Positions 26,926 through 35,662 are shown, counted from the stretch's first letter. The stretch is 40,080 nt of DNA from an uncultured Alphaproteobacteria bacterium (GCA_903930545.1 CAIYZB010000246.1:1-40080); one strand, 5' to 3'. The notes: generated by a model from the letters alone, not told the origin. Made by a program: numbers and translations.

Positions 26926-27672
26926 ATGTCTGGCGATTCCAAGGGCGTCTGCCTTGTGATCGGTGCGGGAGACGGCGTGGGCGGGGCCATTGCCCGGGCC
27001 TTTGCCGCTGAAGGCCACCCGGTCTGCATCACCCGCCGAGGCCGCAATCTGGATCAGCTGGAGGCCCTGGCCGACTCGATCCGGGCCGAAGGTGGAACGG
27101 CCCACTGTTTTGGAGTGGATGCCCGGGAGGAGGCCGAGATGGTCGCCCTGTTCGACCGGATCGAAGGCGAGATCGGCCCCCTGGAGGTCGTGGTCTTCAA
27201 TATCGGAGCCAATGTCCGCTTCTCCATTACCGAGACCACCAGCCGGGTCTTTACCAAGGTCTGGGAGATGGCCTGTTTCGCGGGCTTCCTGGCCGGGCGT
27301 GAGGCCGCCCGGGTCATGCAGCCCAGGGGTCGCGGCACGATCCTGTTCACCGGAGCCAGCGCTTCCCTGCGCGGGCGCGACCATTTTGCGGCCTTTGCTG
27401 CGGCAAAACACGGACTTCGAGCCGTGGCCCAGAGCATGGCGCGGGAGCTGGGCCCCAAGGGTATCCACATCGCCCACGTGGTCGTGGACGGGGCCATTGA
27501 CGGGACCTTCCTGCGCTCCAACCTGCCCCTTGAGGCCGTGGAGGCCCGTCTGGCCGAGGACAGCGTCCTGAAGCCGGATGCCATCGCGCGGAACTATGTC
27601 TGGCTGCATAACCAACCGCGTTCAGCCTGGACGCACGAACTCGACCTGCGCCCCTGGTCGGAAACCTGGTGA
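26926..27672 (+). CDS. SDR family oxidoreductase with Phe in place of the catalytic Tyr
   Basis: 248 residues, classical SDR fold. The nucleotide loop is GAGDGVGGAIA near 13-23. FTGAS supplies Ser145 and Lys161 is present, but the YxxxK position reads FAAAK, so residue 157 is Phe. The usual NNAG strand is FNIGAN. GGAG seven bases before the ATG supports the start. The protein may be a non-canonical reductase or a binding protein. It is likely under HxlR control and lies 10 bases ahead of the isomerase-like gene. Confidence 0.87.
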   Translation: MSGDSKGVCLVIGAGDGVGGAIARAFAAEGHPVCITRRGRNLDQLEALADSIRAEGGTAHCFGVDAREEAEMVALFDRIEGEIGPLEVVVFNIGANVRFSITETTSRVFTKVWEMACFAGFLAGREAARVMQPRGRGTILFTGASASLRGRDHFAAFAAAKHGLRAVAQSMARELGPKGIHIAHVVVDGAIDGTFLRSNLPLEAVEARLAEDSVLKPDAIARNYVWLHNQPRSAWTHELDLRPWSETW

Positions 27673-27682
27673 GACCCTGATC

Positions 27683-28288
27683 ATGACCAAGACCATCGAC
27701 TTCATTTTCGATTTCGGCAGCCCCAATGCCTATCTGTCCTGGAAGGTCCTGCCCGGGGTCGCTGCCCGCCAGGGCGCTGAGATCCGCCTTCAGCCCTGTC
27801 TGCTGGGAGGCATCTTCAAGGCCACCAACAACCGCTCGCCCATGGAGGCCTTCGGTGAGGTGAAGGGCAAGCTGGCCTATGAGAGCCTGGAGACCCAGAG
27901 GTTCATCCGTAAGCATGGCCTGACCGACTTCAGGATGAATCCGAACTTTCCGGTCAACACCCTGATGATCATGCGCGGGATGATCGCGGCGGGGCGGGCG
28001 GGGGTTTCACAGGCCTATCTCGATGCCGTGCTGAGCGGCATGTGGGAACAGGGCCTGAAGATGGACGACCCGGCCATAGTTGCAGAGTGCCTGACCAAGG
28101 CCGGACTGGATGCCAGGGCCCTGCTGGAGGCCACCCAGGACCCGGAGGTCAAGGCCGAGCTTGTGGCCAATACAGAGACCGCCGTGACCCGGGGCGTCTT
28201 CGGCATCCCGACCTTCTTCGTCGGGGACGAAATGTTCTTCGGCAAGGACCGGCTGGGTCAGGTGGAAGAGGCCCTGGCTCAGGCCTGA
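27683..28288 (+). CDS. 2-hydroxychromene-2-carboxylate isomerase/DsbA-like thioredoxin-fold protein
   Basis: 201 residues from ATG 27683; the track's start lies inside the SDR gene. FDFGSPNAYLSW at the N-terminus carries the glutathione-activating serine (Ser13) of the kappa-GST/NahD type instead of a CxxC pair. The C-terminus has GVFGIPTFFVGDEMFFGKDRL, diagnostic for the family. NahD uses glutathione to isomerise an intermediate of naphthalene breakdown; many chromosomal relatives have other roles. Probably one operon with the SDR gene. Confidence 0.9.
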   Translation: MTKTIDFIFDFGSPNAYLSWKVLPGVAARQGAEIRLQPCLLGGIFKATNNRSPMEAFGEVKGKLAYESLETQRFIRKHGLTDFRMNPNFPVNTLMIMRGMIAAGRAGVSQAYLDAVLSGMWEQGLKMDDPAIVAECLTKAGLDARALLEATQDPEVKAELVANTETAVTRGVFGIPTFFVGDEMFFGKDRLGQVEEALAQA

Positions 28289-28365
28289 CAGCCACCTTCA
28301 CGCCTAACGGGGTTTAACCACGCTTCCTAACCGCGCTGAAAGTGAGGGTGGCGCAGGGTGGCACC

Positions 28366-29181
28366 ATGACCAGCCGCCCTACCCGCCTGCGCCTGCTTGG
28401 TGCCGAAGTCGATCTGGTGACCCCGGACGAGGTGCTGACCACCGTGGATGGCTATGTGCGCGAGCGGCGTAGCGCCGTCATTGCCAATCACAATGCCCAC
28501 AGCCTCTACCTCCTGCAACGCTCCAAGGACTTCCAGACCTTCTATGCGGACGCTGATCTGATTCAGGTGGATTCGACCCCCATGATCGCCTGGGGCCGGA
28601 TGCTGGGCCTGCCCCTCGAACAGAAGCATCGATCCACCTATCTGGACTGGCGCGACCGGTTCTGGGCCCTGGCCAATGCCCGCAAATGGCGGGTCTTCTA
28701 TCTCGGCGGGGCCCCGGGCGTGGCCGAACGCGCCTGCGAGAAGCTCAAGGCCGAGTTCCCCGCAACCACCCTGGCCTGTCAGAATGGCTATTTCGACATG
28801 GCTCCGGAGGGAGCAGAAAACCAGGCCCTGCTTGCCAGGATCAGGGCCTTCCGTCCCGACATCATCTTTGTCGGTATGGGCATGCCGCGCCAGGAGGCGT
28901 GGATCCGTCAGAACCGCGCCGCCCTGACCTCGGGCGTCCTGTTTTCCGTGGGCGCAGCCTATGATTATGAGGGCGGTGCCCAGATCGCAGCTCCGCGATG
29001 GATGGGTCGCATCGGCCTGGAGTGGCTTTTCCGCCTGGTCAGCCAACCCGGCCGACTGGCCTTCCGATATCTGGTTGAACCCTGGTCCCTGGTGCCACTG
29101 GCGCTCGAGGATCTGCGTCGCCATCGCCCGGCCCGTCCGTCAGTCCCGGTCGCCCAGACCTTGATCAACCTCCAAGACTAG
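28366..29181 (+). CDS. WecG/TagA/CpsF family glycosyltransferase (GT26)
   Basis: 271 residues from ATG 28366, preceded by AGGGTGG; the track's GTG adds eight residues. It has NHNAHSLYLL near 41-50, ADLIQVDSTPMIAW near 63-76, YLGGAPGVAE and GMGMPRQEAWI, the family blocks. The usual DG after the acidic strand is DS here. GT26 enzymes transfer a HexNAc-type sugar to a lipid-linked acceptor at the inner membrane. In Caulobacter the holdfast enzyme HfsJ belongs to this family; orthology cannot be judged here. It precedes the TPR glycosyltransferase on the same strand. Confidence 0.88.
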   Translation: MTSRPTRLRLLGAEVDLVTPDEVLTTVDGYVRERRSAVIANHNAHSLYLLQRSKDFQTFYADADLIQVDSTPMIAWGRMLGLPLEQKHRSTYLDWRDRFWALANARKWRVFYLGGAPGVAERACEKLKAEFPATTLACQNGYFDMAPEGAENQALLARIRAFRPDIIFVGMGMPRQEAWIRQNRAALTSGVLFSVGAAYDYEGGAQIAAPRWMGRIGLEWLFRLVSQPGRLAFRYLVEPWSLVPLALEDLRRHRPARPSVPVAQTLINLQD

Positions 29182-29193
29182 CCTTCCCAGCCG

Positions 29194-29211
29194 CAGAGCC
29201 TTAAGGCTCTG
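29194..29211. repeat. 18-bp perfect palindrome CAGAGCCTTAAGGCTCTG
   Basis: A seven-base stem with a TTAA loop lies between the GT26 stop and the TPR gene start. No T-run follows, so it is either a transcript hairpin or an operator for the downstream gene. Confidence 0.5.
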
Positions 29212-29259
29212 TCCAGGTGAGTGCCGTCGCCCGGCGCACAAGATATCTGGAAGACCGGA

Positions 29260-31557
29260 ATGGATCAGAGGTTCGTTGACGCCAATGCCGCCCTCAAGGC
29301 CGGCGAGTATGGCCAGGCTGTCGATCTGATTATCGCGGCTCTGAACGATGATCCAAACCAGCCGGCGAATACCTACCGAATCGCCCTTTTGAACATGCAC
29401 CGCCTTGATCGCTTCGCGGAGGCGGACCACTGGTCGCTGGAAGGCATTCAGCGCTACCCGCGCAATTTTGATCTCCTGAACATTCGCGGCGTGGTTCTGC
29501 GTCGCCTCGCGCGCTTGCCGGAAGCCATCAAGGTCTTTGATCAGGCCCTGAAGGTCAGTCCTGGCAATCCATCAGCCCTGATGAACAAGGGCAATGTGCT
29601 GAATGATCAGGACAACGGTCCAGCGGCTGAAGTGGTCTTCGCCAAGCTGGCGCGCCAGGACCCGCGAAACGCAGAGTACCAGCGCGCCCTGGGCCGGGCG
29701 ATGCTGAGTCAGAAAAAGCTCGACCAGGCTGCTATGCGGTTCCGTCAGGCGGTCAATCTGAAGAAGGATTTCCTCGACGCCTGGCTGGACCTGTCCTCCG
29801 TCGAGAACCGCCGTCACAACCATGCCGAGGCTGAGGCGGCCATGGACCGCGCCCTTGAGGCCATGCCCGATCATCCCCGGCTGCTCGAAGCCAAGGTCAT
29901 CCTGCTGCGCCGGTCAGGCCGGATCCGCGACGCCCTCACCTATCTCGAAGCCCTGGTTCAGCGCCTGCCCGATCAGGGATGGATCCACTACCAGATGGGC
30001 GGCTGCATTGCCGACAATGACCGCGCCAAGGCCAATATCCACTTCAAGCGGGCTGTCGAGCTGACTCCGGACAAGGTGGAATATGTCCTGGCCCTGGCCG
30101 AGAGCTATGAACGCTCACGTCATGGCAATGAAGGCGAGAACATCGAACAGGCCTATCAGGCCCTGAAGCCGATCCTGCCCCTGAAACGCATTACCGGGAC
30201 CTCGGCCAAGGTGTCGTGCGAGATCCTTGTTCGCGTTGGCGAGTACGAACAGGCCGAGTCCATGATGCCATACGGCGAGATGGCTCAGATGTGGGCACGG
30301 GAGGACAAGCACACCGCCCTTCTGAAGCATCTGGCCCGGGTCAAGACCCACCAGGATCGCGTCGACATGGTCCAGGCTCACCGCGCCTGGGGCAAGATCC
30401 ATGAGGAAGAAGCGCGCCGGACGCCCATCACCCATCCCAAGGGTCCAAAGCCCACCTCCAAGATCCGTCTCGGATTCCTGTCATCCGATCTGCGAAATCA
30501 CCCGGTGGCCTATTTCGCCATGCCCCTGTTCGAGCACATCGATTACGACCGGTTCGAGGTCTATTGCTACTCCTTCAATACAGGCAAGGAAGATGGGACC
30601 CAGAAGCGCCTGAGGGAACTGGTGACCGCTTTCCGTCTGGAACCCGACATCACAGATCGTGACGCCGCCCAGATGATTGCCAATGATCAGCTGGACATCC
30701 TTTGGGAGCTCGGCGGCTCGACCCATATGAACAAGATCGGGGTCATGGCCTACAAGCCTGCGCGCCTCTCGGGCAGCTGGCTGGGCTATCCTCACTCCTC
30801 TGGCCTCGATCTCGACTATCTGCTGGTGGACCCCTATCTGAAGCCACCGTCCAAGGAGATGCTGATCGAGGACCCCCTCGAAATGCCCAAGTCCTGGATC
30901 GCCCTGGGTCGCCAGGCTTTCCCTGATGGTCATGTCATCGACCCGGTTCCGCCCATGCAGCGTCATGGGGTTGTGACCTTTGGTACCGCCAATAATCCCT
31001 ACAAATACAGCACCGAAACCCTGACCATCTGGGCCCAGGTCGTCGCTGCCGTGCCCAATTCACGCTTCCTGTTCGTACGACCGGAGGGCAGTGGGGCGAC
31101 CTTCTGCAAGAACCTGCGCGCCATCTTTGCCAAGGCCGGGGTCTCCGAAGACAGGGTTCTGTTCAACCCGGTCCGGGGGGCTCACATGCCCTTCTATAAC
31201 GAGATCGACATCGCCCTGGACACCTTCCCCCAGACCGGTGGCACCACGACCTGCGAGGCCCTGTGGATGGGTGTGCCTACTGTGGCCATGGTGGGCGAGG
31301 CCCTGTTCGAGCGCCTGTCCTATTCCATCCTGCATAATGCCGGCCTCCCGGACCTGATCGCCAATTCGCCAGAGGAGTTCATCTCCATCGCCGTGAAACT
31401 GGCCAATGATCCGGACCGGGTGGCGGACATCCGGGTCAATCAGCGTGAGCGGCTCAAGGCCTCGCCCCTGGGCCAGACCGACGCCTTCGCCAAGGACTTC
31501 TACGACCTGATGGCCAGGACGGTGGAAAGCCGCCTGGGCCCGCGTCAGCGGGGCTGA
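29260..31557 (+). CDS. TPR protein with O-GlcNAc-transferase-type (GT41/SPINDLY) domain
   Basis: 765 residues from ATG 29260; the track's GTG start adds 13. Residues 1 to about 300 are helical TPR repeats (for example ALMNKGNVLNDQDNGPAAEVVFAKLARQDP). From about 400 comes the GT-B catalytic part: GFLSSDLRNHPVAYF (405-419, with the OGT-type His414), GYPHSSGLDLDYLLVDP, FGTANNPYKYS (574-584) and GGTTTCEALWMGVP (660-673). The family glycosylates Ser/Thr of proteins in the cytoplasm. Bacterial relatives such as Caulobacter FlmG act on flagellin, so a protein acceptor is likely but unknown. It converges on the nucleotide-sugar operon, overlapping its last gene by 13 bases. Confidence 0.92.
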   Translation: MDQRFVDANAALKAGEYGQAVDLIIAALNDDPNQPANTYRIALLNMHRLDRFAEADHWSLEGIQRYPRNFDLLNIRGVVLRRLARLPEAIKVFDQALKVSPGNPSALMNKGNVLNDQDNGPAAEVVFAKLARQDPRNAEYQRALGRAMLSQKKLDQAAMRFRQAVNLKKDFLDAWLDLSSVENRRHNHAEAEAAMDRALEAMPDHPRLLEAKVILLRRSGRIRDALTYLEALVQRLPDQGWIHYQMGGCIADNDRAKANIHFKRAVELTPDKVEYVLALAESYERSRHGNEGENIEQAYQALKPILPLKRITGTSAKVSCEILVRVGEYEQAESMMPYGEMAQMWAREDKHTALLKHLARVKTHQDRVDMVQAHRAWGKIHEEEARRTPITHPKGPKPTSKIRLGFLSSDLRNHPVAYFAMPLFEHIDYDRFEVYCYSFNTGKEDGTQKRLRELVTAFRLEPDITDRDAAQMIANDQLDILWELGGSTHMNKIGVMAYKPARLSGSWLGYPHSSGLDLDYLLVDPYLKPPSKEMLIEDPLEMPKSWIALGRQAFPDGHVIDPVPPMQRHGVVTFGTANNPYKYSTETLTIWAQVVAAVPNSRFLFVRPEGSGATFCKNLRAIFAKAGVSEDRVLFNPVRGAHMPFYNEIDIALDTFPQTGGTTTCEALWMGVPTVAMVGEALFERLSYSILHNAGLPDLIANSPEEFISIAVKLANDPDRVADIRVNQRERLKASPLGQTDAFAKDFYDLMARTVESRLGPRQRG

Positions 31558-32351
31558 GCCAGGGAGCCCAGCCAGGCATCGATGAGGGGCAGAACCGGTC
31601 TGGCCGAGGCCCCGAGGGCAGCAAGCCGGTCCACGGCGATGTTCACCGGCAGGGCCATGTCCTGGGTCTGGCTGAAGCTGATCCGCCAGCCCCGGGCTTC
31701 AAACACCGAGGCAATGGCGCGATTGGTCAGGCGCTCGCCACTGGCCAGGTTGACGATGCCCTGGGCATCCTGATCCAGCATGGCCCGGAGCCCGCGGACC
31801 ACATCATCCAGGTGGATATAGTCGCGGCCATTGCCGGGGCTTGAGTCGAGGGTCAGATCCCGGTCCTGGGTCGCCCGGGCTAGCCACTGGGACAGGAAGC
31901 CGTCACCGGCCTCGTCAAAGACATAGGCCAGGCGAGCTACACAGCCCCGCCCGCCGGACTGGGTGACGGCAAGTACCTCGCCCGTCATCTTGGTAAGCTC
32001 ATAGACATGTCGCGGATCATTGCTGTTCAGCGGCAGGGCCCGGTCCTCGGAGGCCACACCGTCGCTCAGCACATCATAGAGGCGGGTGGAGGACAGATAG
32101 ACCAGACGGTCAAACCGGCCCTGATCGAGCAGGCGCGAGATCAGGCCGACATGGGCCTCGGCAGTGTCATAGGGGCGCGTGCGATAATCGCCGGTCAGGC
32201 CCGCGCAATAGAAGACCTTGCCCAGGTCGGCCCCGAACAGATCGCCATTGTCCCGACCCGGGGCGAAGACCTCGTGGCCGGACTCCGTCAGGGTCTTGAC
32301 CAGCCGCCGGCCAATATAGCCGCCCGCCCCGATGACCGTGTATCGGCTCAT
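31545..32351 (-). CDS. NAD-dependent epimerase/dehydratase, probable nucleotide-sugar 4-ketoreductase
   Basis: 268 residues, extended SDR. The nucleotide loop GAGGYIGRRL is at 8-17. YLSSTRLYD holds the serine, and YELTKMTGE the YxxxK pair. GRDYIHLDDVVRG is a sugar-SDR hallmark. As the last gene of the operon it is the natural candidate to reduce the 4-keto group of the modified CDP-sugar; this step is inferred from pathway logic. Four-base overlap with the acyltransferase start. Confidence 0.88.
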   Translation of the reverse strand: MSRYTVIGAGGYIGRRLVKTLTESGHEVFAPGRDNGDLFGADLGKVFYCAGLTGDYRTRPYDTAEAHVGLISRLLDQGRFDRLVYLSSTRLYDVLSDGVASEDRALPLNSNDPRHVYELTKMTGEVLAVTQSGGRGCVARLAYVFDEAGDGFLSQWLARATQDRDLTLDSSPGNGRDYIHLDDVVRGLRAMLDQDAQGIVNLASGERLTNRAIASVFEARGWRISFSQTQDMALPVNIAVDRLAALGASARPVLPLIDAWLGSLAQPR

Positions 32352-32839
32352 GCCCCGCGCTCGCCAACCCTGACCGCAGGAACGCCGGCATAGATGCCGT
32401 AGGGCTCGAGCTTTCCACGCACCACCGCCCCGGCCGCGATGACGCAGCCCGTGGCAATGTGCGCACCATCAAGGACCACGACATTGGCCCCGAGCCAGAC
32501 ATCGTCCTCGATGACGATCCCGCCTCGTGAGGGCATGAAGCCTTGGTCCCGGATCCGACGCTCGCGGTCGGCAATGGCATGGTTGGTGGGGGCAAGGGTG
32601 CAGTTGGCGGCAATGAGGACGGCGTCACCAAGGGTGATGCCATTGCCGGTGTACATGACCGTGCCGGAATTGATGGCGCAGTCCGCCCCGATATTGACCT
32701 CGCCAGAGCCCCCCGCCGGTTTGATCTTCACAAAGGCGTCGATCATGGTCCGCGCCCCGATCCGGATGGGGGTGCCCCGGGCAGAGGGTTCGATATCGGC
32801 CAGGGGCGAAATTTTCGCCGTGGGATCAATGCTCAGCAT
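32348..32839 (-). CDS. Left-handed beta-helix acyltransferase
   Basis: 163 residues with repeated hexapeptides ([LIV]-G-x-x-x-x: IRIGARTMIDAFV, VNIGADCAINS, ITLGDAVLIAANC). The C-terminal VWLGANVVVLDGAHIATGCVIAAGAVV is the classic CatB/NodL-type ending. APTNHAIAD supplies the likely catalytic His. Such trimeric enzymes move acetyl groups from acetyl-CoA to sugar hydroxyls or amines. Since no aminotransferase is present in the operon, O-acetylation is more likely than N-acetylation (inference). Confidence 0.88.
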   Translation of the reverse strand: MLSIDPTAKISPLADIEPSARGTPIRIGARTMIDAFVKIKPAGGSGEVNIGADCAINSGTVMYTGNGITLGDAVLIAANCTLAPTNHAIADRERRIRDQGFMPSRGGIVIEDDVWLGANVVVLDGAHIATGCVIAAGAVVRGKLEPYGIYAGVPAVRVGERGA

Positions 32840-33375
32840 CAGGCGGGATCCTGCCAGTCCGGATAGGTGGCGTCGCGGTCGGACATGACCACAGGGCTGA
32901 GGGGCCAGTCGATCCCGAAGGTCGGGTCGTTCCAGCGTGCGCCGCGACCATGGCCCGGGGTAAAGATCCGGTCGATCTGATAGAGGACGTCGGTCTCGTC
33001 CGTCAGGGTGATGAAGCCATGGGCCAGCCCCGGCCCGATCAACAGGGCCTGGCCCGCCTCTGCCGACAGATCATGGCCGGTCCACTGGCCATAGGTCGGA
33101 CTGTCGGGACGGATATCCACGGCGACATCAAAAATGGCCCCGCGCACGGCCCGGACCAGCTTGGCCTCCTCGTGAGGAGCTGGCTCATAATGCAGGCCCC
33201 TCAAGGTACCCCGGCGATGGTTGCGCGACAGGCTGGTCTGCTGCGGCACGAAACTGTGCCCGGCCGCGGCGAACTCATCGGGACATTGGAGCCTTGCGAA
33301 GGATCCCCGCTCGTCCGCCACCGGGTCGAGCTCGACCAGCACCACGCCCGCGATCCTGGTCGGGGTAAACCGCAT
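32839..33375 (-). CDS. rfbC: dTDP-4-dehydrorhamnose 3,5-epimerase family protein (RmlC-like)
   Basis: 178 residues from ATG 33375, which overlaps the methyltransferase stop; the track's start adds 17. RGTLRGLHYEPAPHEEAKLV contains the catalytic-base His62, and FDVAVDIR the paired Asp. At the place where RmlC has a Tyr-Tyr pair (general acid), the sequence is YQIDRIFTP, so both tyrosines appear to be lost. The substrate should be a CDP-4-keto-6-deoxy sugar, from operon context. It may epimerise only one carbon, or use another acid. Confidence 0.86.
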   Translation of the reverse strand: MRFTPTRIAGVVLVELDPVADERGSFARLQCPDEFAAAGHSFVPQQTSLSRNHRRGTLRGLHYEPAPHEEAKLVRAVRGAIFDVAVDIRPDSPTYGQWTGHDLSAEAGQALLIGPGLAHGFITLTDETDVLYQIDRIFTPGHGRGARWNDPTFGIDWPLSPVVMSDRDATYPDWQDPA

Positions 33376-34613
33376 CAGTCGAGGATCCGGGTATCCGGCG
33401 AGGCCGTGACAAACCGGCCGCCCCACTCGGAGATATAGGCCAGCTGGCCCATGATCTCGTCCTTCAGATTCCAGGGCATGATGACCAGATAGTCCGGACG
33501 GATCTCCGCGACCTTTGACGGGGCATGGATCGGGATATGGCTGCCCGGCAGGAAACGGTCCTGCTTGTGGGGATTGGCATCAAAGGAGGCGACGATGTCA
33601 TCCGTTCCCACCCCGCAATAGTTGAGGAAGGTATTGCCCTTGGCCGCAGCACCATAGGCCGCAACCTTCTTCCCCTCGGCCCGGGCCTTGGCCAGGAACT
33701 TCAGGAAGTCGGCGCGCACTGCCTCGACCCGGGCGGTGAAGCCGCCATAGGTGGCCAGGGTGCCGAGACCGGCCTGGGCCTCGCGATCGCGAAGGGTGAC
33801 CAGGGCCTGGGTCTCCACATGATCCGAACCCTGATGGGCGCAGAACAGGCGCAGGGATCCCCCATGGGTGGGAAGTAGTTCAACATCGAACGGTCTCAGA
33901 CCATTGGCCCGCAGCACCCGCTCCACCGCCAGCAGGGACAGGTAGGAATAGTGCTCATGATAGATGGTGTCGAACTGGACCAGCTCGATCAGGTTCAGCA
34001 GGTGGGGGAATTCAAAGGTCAGGACCCCTTGCGGCTTCAGCACATGCTGAAAGCCTGCCACAAAGCCGTCGATGTCCGGCACATGGGCCAGGACATTGTT
34101 GCCGGCCATGAGATCCGCCGCGATCCCTCGGGCCTTGAGGCTGCGCCCCGTCTCGTCATTGAAGAAGGCGACCTCGGTGGGCACCCCGATCTTCACCGCC
34201 GCCTCGGCCGTATTGGCCGTGGGCTCGATTCCCAGAACCGGAATGCCAGCCTTGTGGAAATGCTGCAGCAGATAGCCGTCATTGGAGGCCACCTCGATCA
34301 CCAGGGACTGGGGCCCGAGCCCCCAGCGCGCGGTCATGGCCTCGGCATAGCGTTTGGCGTGGGCGACCCAGCTCTCCGAATAGGAGGAGAAATAGGCATA
34401 GCCCTCATCAAAGATCTCGTCGGCGGCGACGGGATCATCGGCCTGAACCAGGAAACAGCTGGGGCAGACACGGGCATGGAGGGGGTAGGCCTTCTCGGTC
34501 CCGGCCGCGAGCTGGGCGGGGGTCAGATAGGCATTGGCCAGGGGCTGGTCCCCGAGATCGATGAAATCCTGGGTCAGGGGCGTCTTGCAAAAACGGCAAT
34601 TGGGTACGGTCAT
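33375..34613 (-). CDS. Sugar C-methyltransferase (TylC3/TcaB9 type)
   Basis: 412 residues from ATG 34613. The N-terminal zinc site is built from C6xxC9 and C50xxC53. The SAM domain has EVASNDGYLLQHF at 106-118. DTIYHEHYSYLS carries the Glu-His pair (219-220) that is catalytic in TcaB9. The C-terminal domain has AAYGAAAKGNTFLNYC, as in the Methyltransf_14 family. Known members add a methyl to C3 of a 4-keto-6-deoxy nucleotide sugar, giving branched sugars. This gene is the best clue to the operon's product. ATGA overlap with rfbG. Confidence 0.92.
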   Translation of the reverse strand: MTVPNCRFCKTPLTQDFIDLGDQPLANAYLTPAQLAAGTEKAYPLHARVCPSCFLVQADDPVAADEIFDEGYAYFSSYSESWVAHAKRYAEAMTARWGLGPQSLVIEVASNDGYLLQHFHKAGIPVLGIEPTANTAEAAVKIGVPTEVAFFNDETGRSLKARGIAADLMAGNNVLAHVPDIDGFVAGFQHVLKPQGVLTFEFPHLLNLIELVQFDTIYHEHYSYLSLLAVERVLRANGLRPFDVELLPTHGGSLRLFCAHQGSDHVETQALVTLRDREAQAGLGTLATYGGFTARVEAVRADFLKFLAKARAEGKKVAAYGAAAKGNTFLNYCGVGTDDIVASFDANPHKQDRFLPGSHIPIHAPSKVAEIRPDYLVIMPWNLKDEIMGQLAYISEWGGRFVTASPDTRILD

Positions 34614-35662
34614 GACAGCCCTTCGTAGCGCGCGATCTGCTCCAGGCACAGGGCCTGGGCACCCTCGCCGTCTCCCTGGCGACGATACCAGTCCATGGTC
34701 CAGTCCACCGCCTGCGGTGCATCGAGGCGGCTTTCGAAGCCCAGGACCGAGCGGGCCAAGCTGGCATCGATGCCCAGACTGCGGGCCTCGAGTGAATTTG
34801 GGTCGGGCTCGTGGCGCCAGTCTGCGGCCCCTAGGGCGCGGGTGGCGCGGGTGGCCAGTTCCCCCACTGTGACCACAGCCCCTTCAGGCCGGGGCCCGAA
34901 ATTCAGGGCGCGGGGGGCCGCCGGGTCGGTGGCCAGGCGTTCGAGATAGGTCAGATAGCCGGCCACACAGTCCAGGACATTTTGCCAGGGCCGGGTCGCC
35001 TCCGGGTGGCGAAGGACGGTGACGTCCTGGCTGCGCGCCGCCCTGACAATGTCGGCCACGATGCGGTCGCGGGAAAAATCTCCGCCGCCAATGACATTGC
35101 CGCCCCGGGCCGAGGCCACAGGCACGCCCAGGCGGTCGAAATAGCTGCGGGCGTAGGACTGGATGATGATCTCGGCGGCCGCCTTGGAGGCCGAATAGGG
35201 ATCCTTGCCCCCAAGAGCGTCGCCCTCGGCAAAGGCGCGGCCCTGTTCGTTATTGGCATAGACCTTGTCGGAGGTGATGCAGAGCACGGCCTTCAGACCG
35301 GTCTGGGCTCTCAGGGCCTGGAGCAGGTGGGCGGTCCCCATGACATTGGAGGCAAAGGTCCCGATCGGATCCTCCACCGAGGTGCGGACAATGGGCTGGG
35401 CGGCCATGTGCAGCACCAGGTCAAAGCTCCGCCCCGAGAGGGCAGCCTCAACCTCGGTCAGGTTTCGCAGATCGGCAATGTGGCCGTCGATCAGGTCGGA
35501 AACACCGGCCAGGTCGTGCAGGGCAGGGATCTGGTCGGGAGCAAGGGACAGACCTGTGACCTTCGCCCCGAGGCGCACGAGCCAAAGGGCAGCCCAGGAT
35601 CCCTTGAACCCCGTATGGCCGGTCAGCAGGACCCGCTTTCCCGCCCAGAAGGCCGGGGTCAT
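34610..35662 (-). CDS. rfbG: CDP-glucose 4,6-dehydratase
   Basis: 350 residues from ATG 35662. Extended SDR with VLLTGHTGFKGSWAALWL, the RfbG-specific N-terminus, and DPYSASKAAAEI as YxxxK. ARGGNVIGGGDFSRDRIVADIVRA is also specific. It converts CDP-glucose to CDP-4-keto-6-deoxyglucose. Overlaps the neighbours on both sides by four bases. Confidence 0.95.
   Translation of the reverse strand: MTPAFWAGKRVLLTGHTGFKGSWAALWLVRLGAKVTGLSLAPDQIPALHDLAGVSDLIDGHIADLRNLTEVEAALSGRSFDLVLHMAAQPIVRTSVEDPIGTFASNVMGTAHLLQALRAQTGLKAVLCITSDKVYANNEQGRAFAEGDALGGKDPYSASKAAAEIIIQSYARSYFDRLGVPVASARGGNVIGGGDFSRDRIVADIVRAARSQDVTVLRHPEATRPWQNVLDCVAGYLTYLERLATDPAAPRALNFGPRPEGAVVTVGELATRATRALGAADWRHEPDPNSLEARSLGIDASLARSVLGFESRLDAPQAVDWTMDWYRRQGDGEGAQALCLEQIARYEGLS

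Noticed and set aside
28314-28320. TTAACCA, a CtrA-like half site before the GT26 gene
   Set aside because: No second half site at the required spacing; seven bases are not enough evidence.
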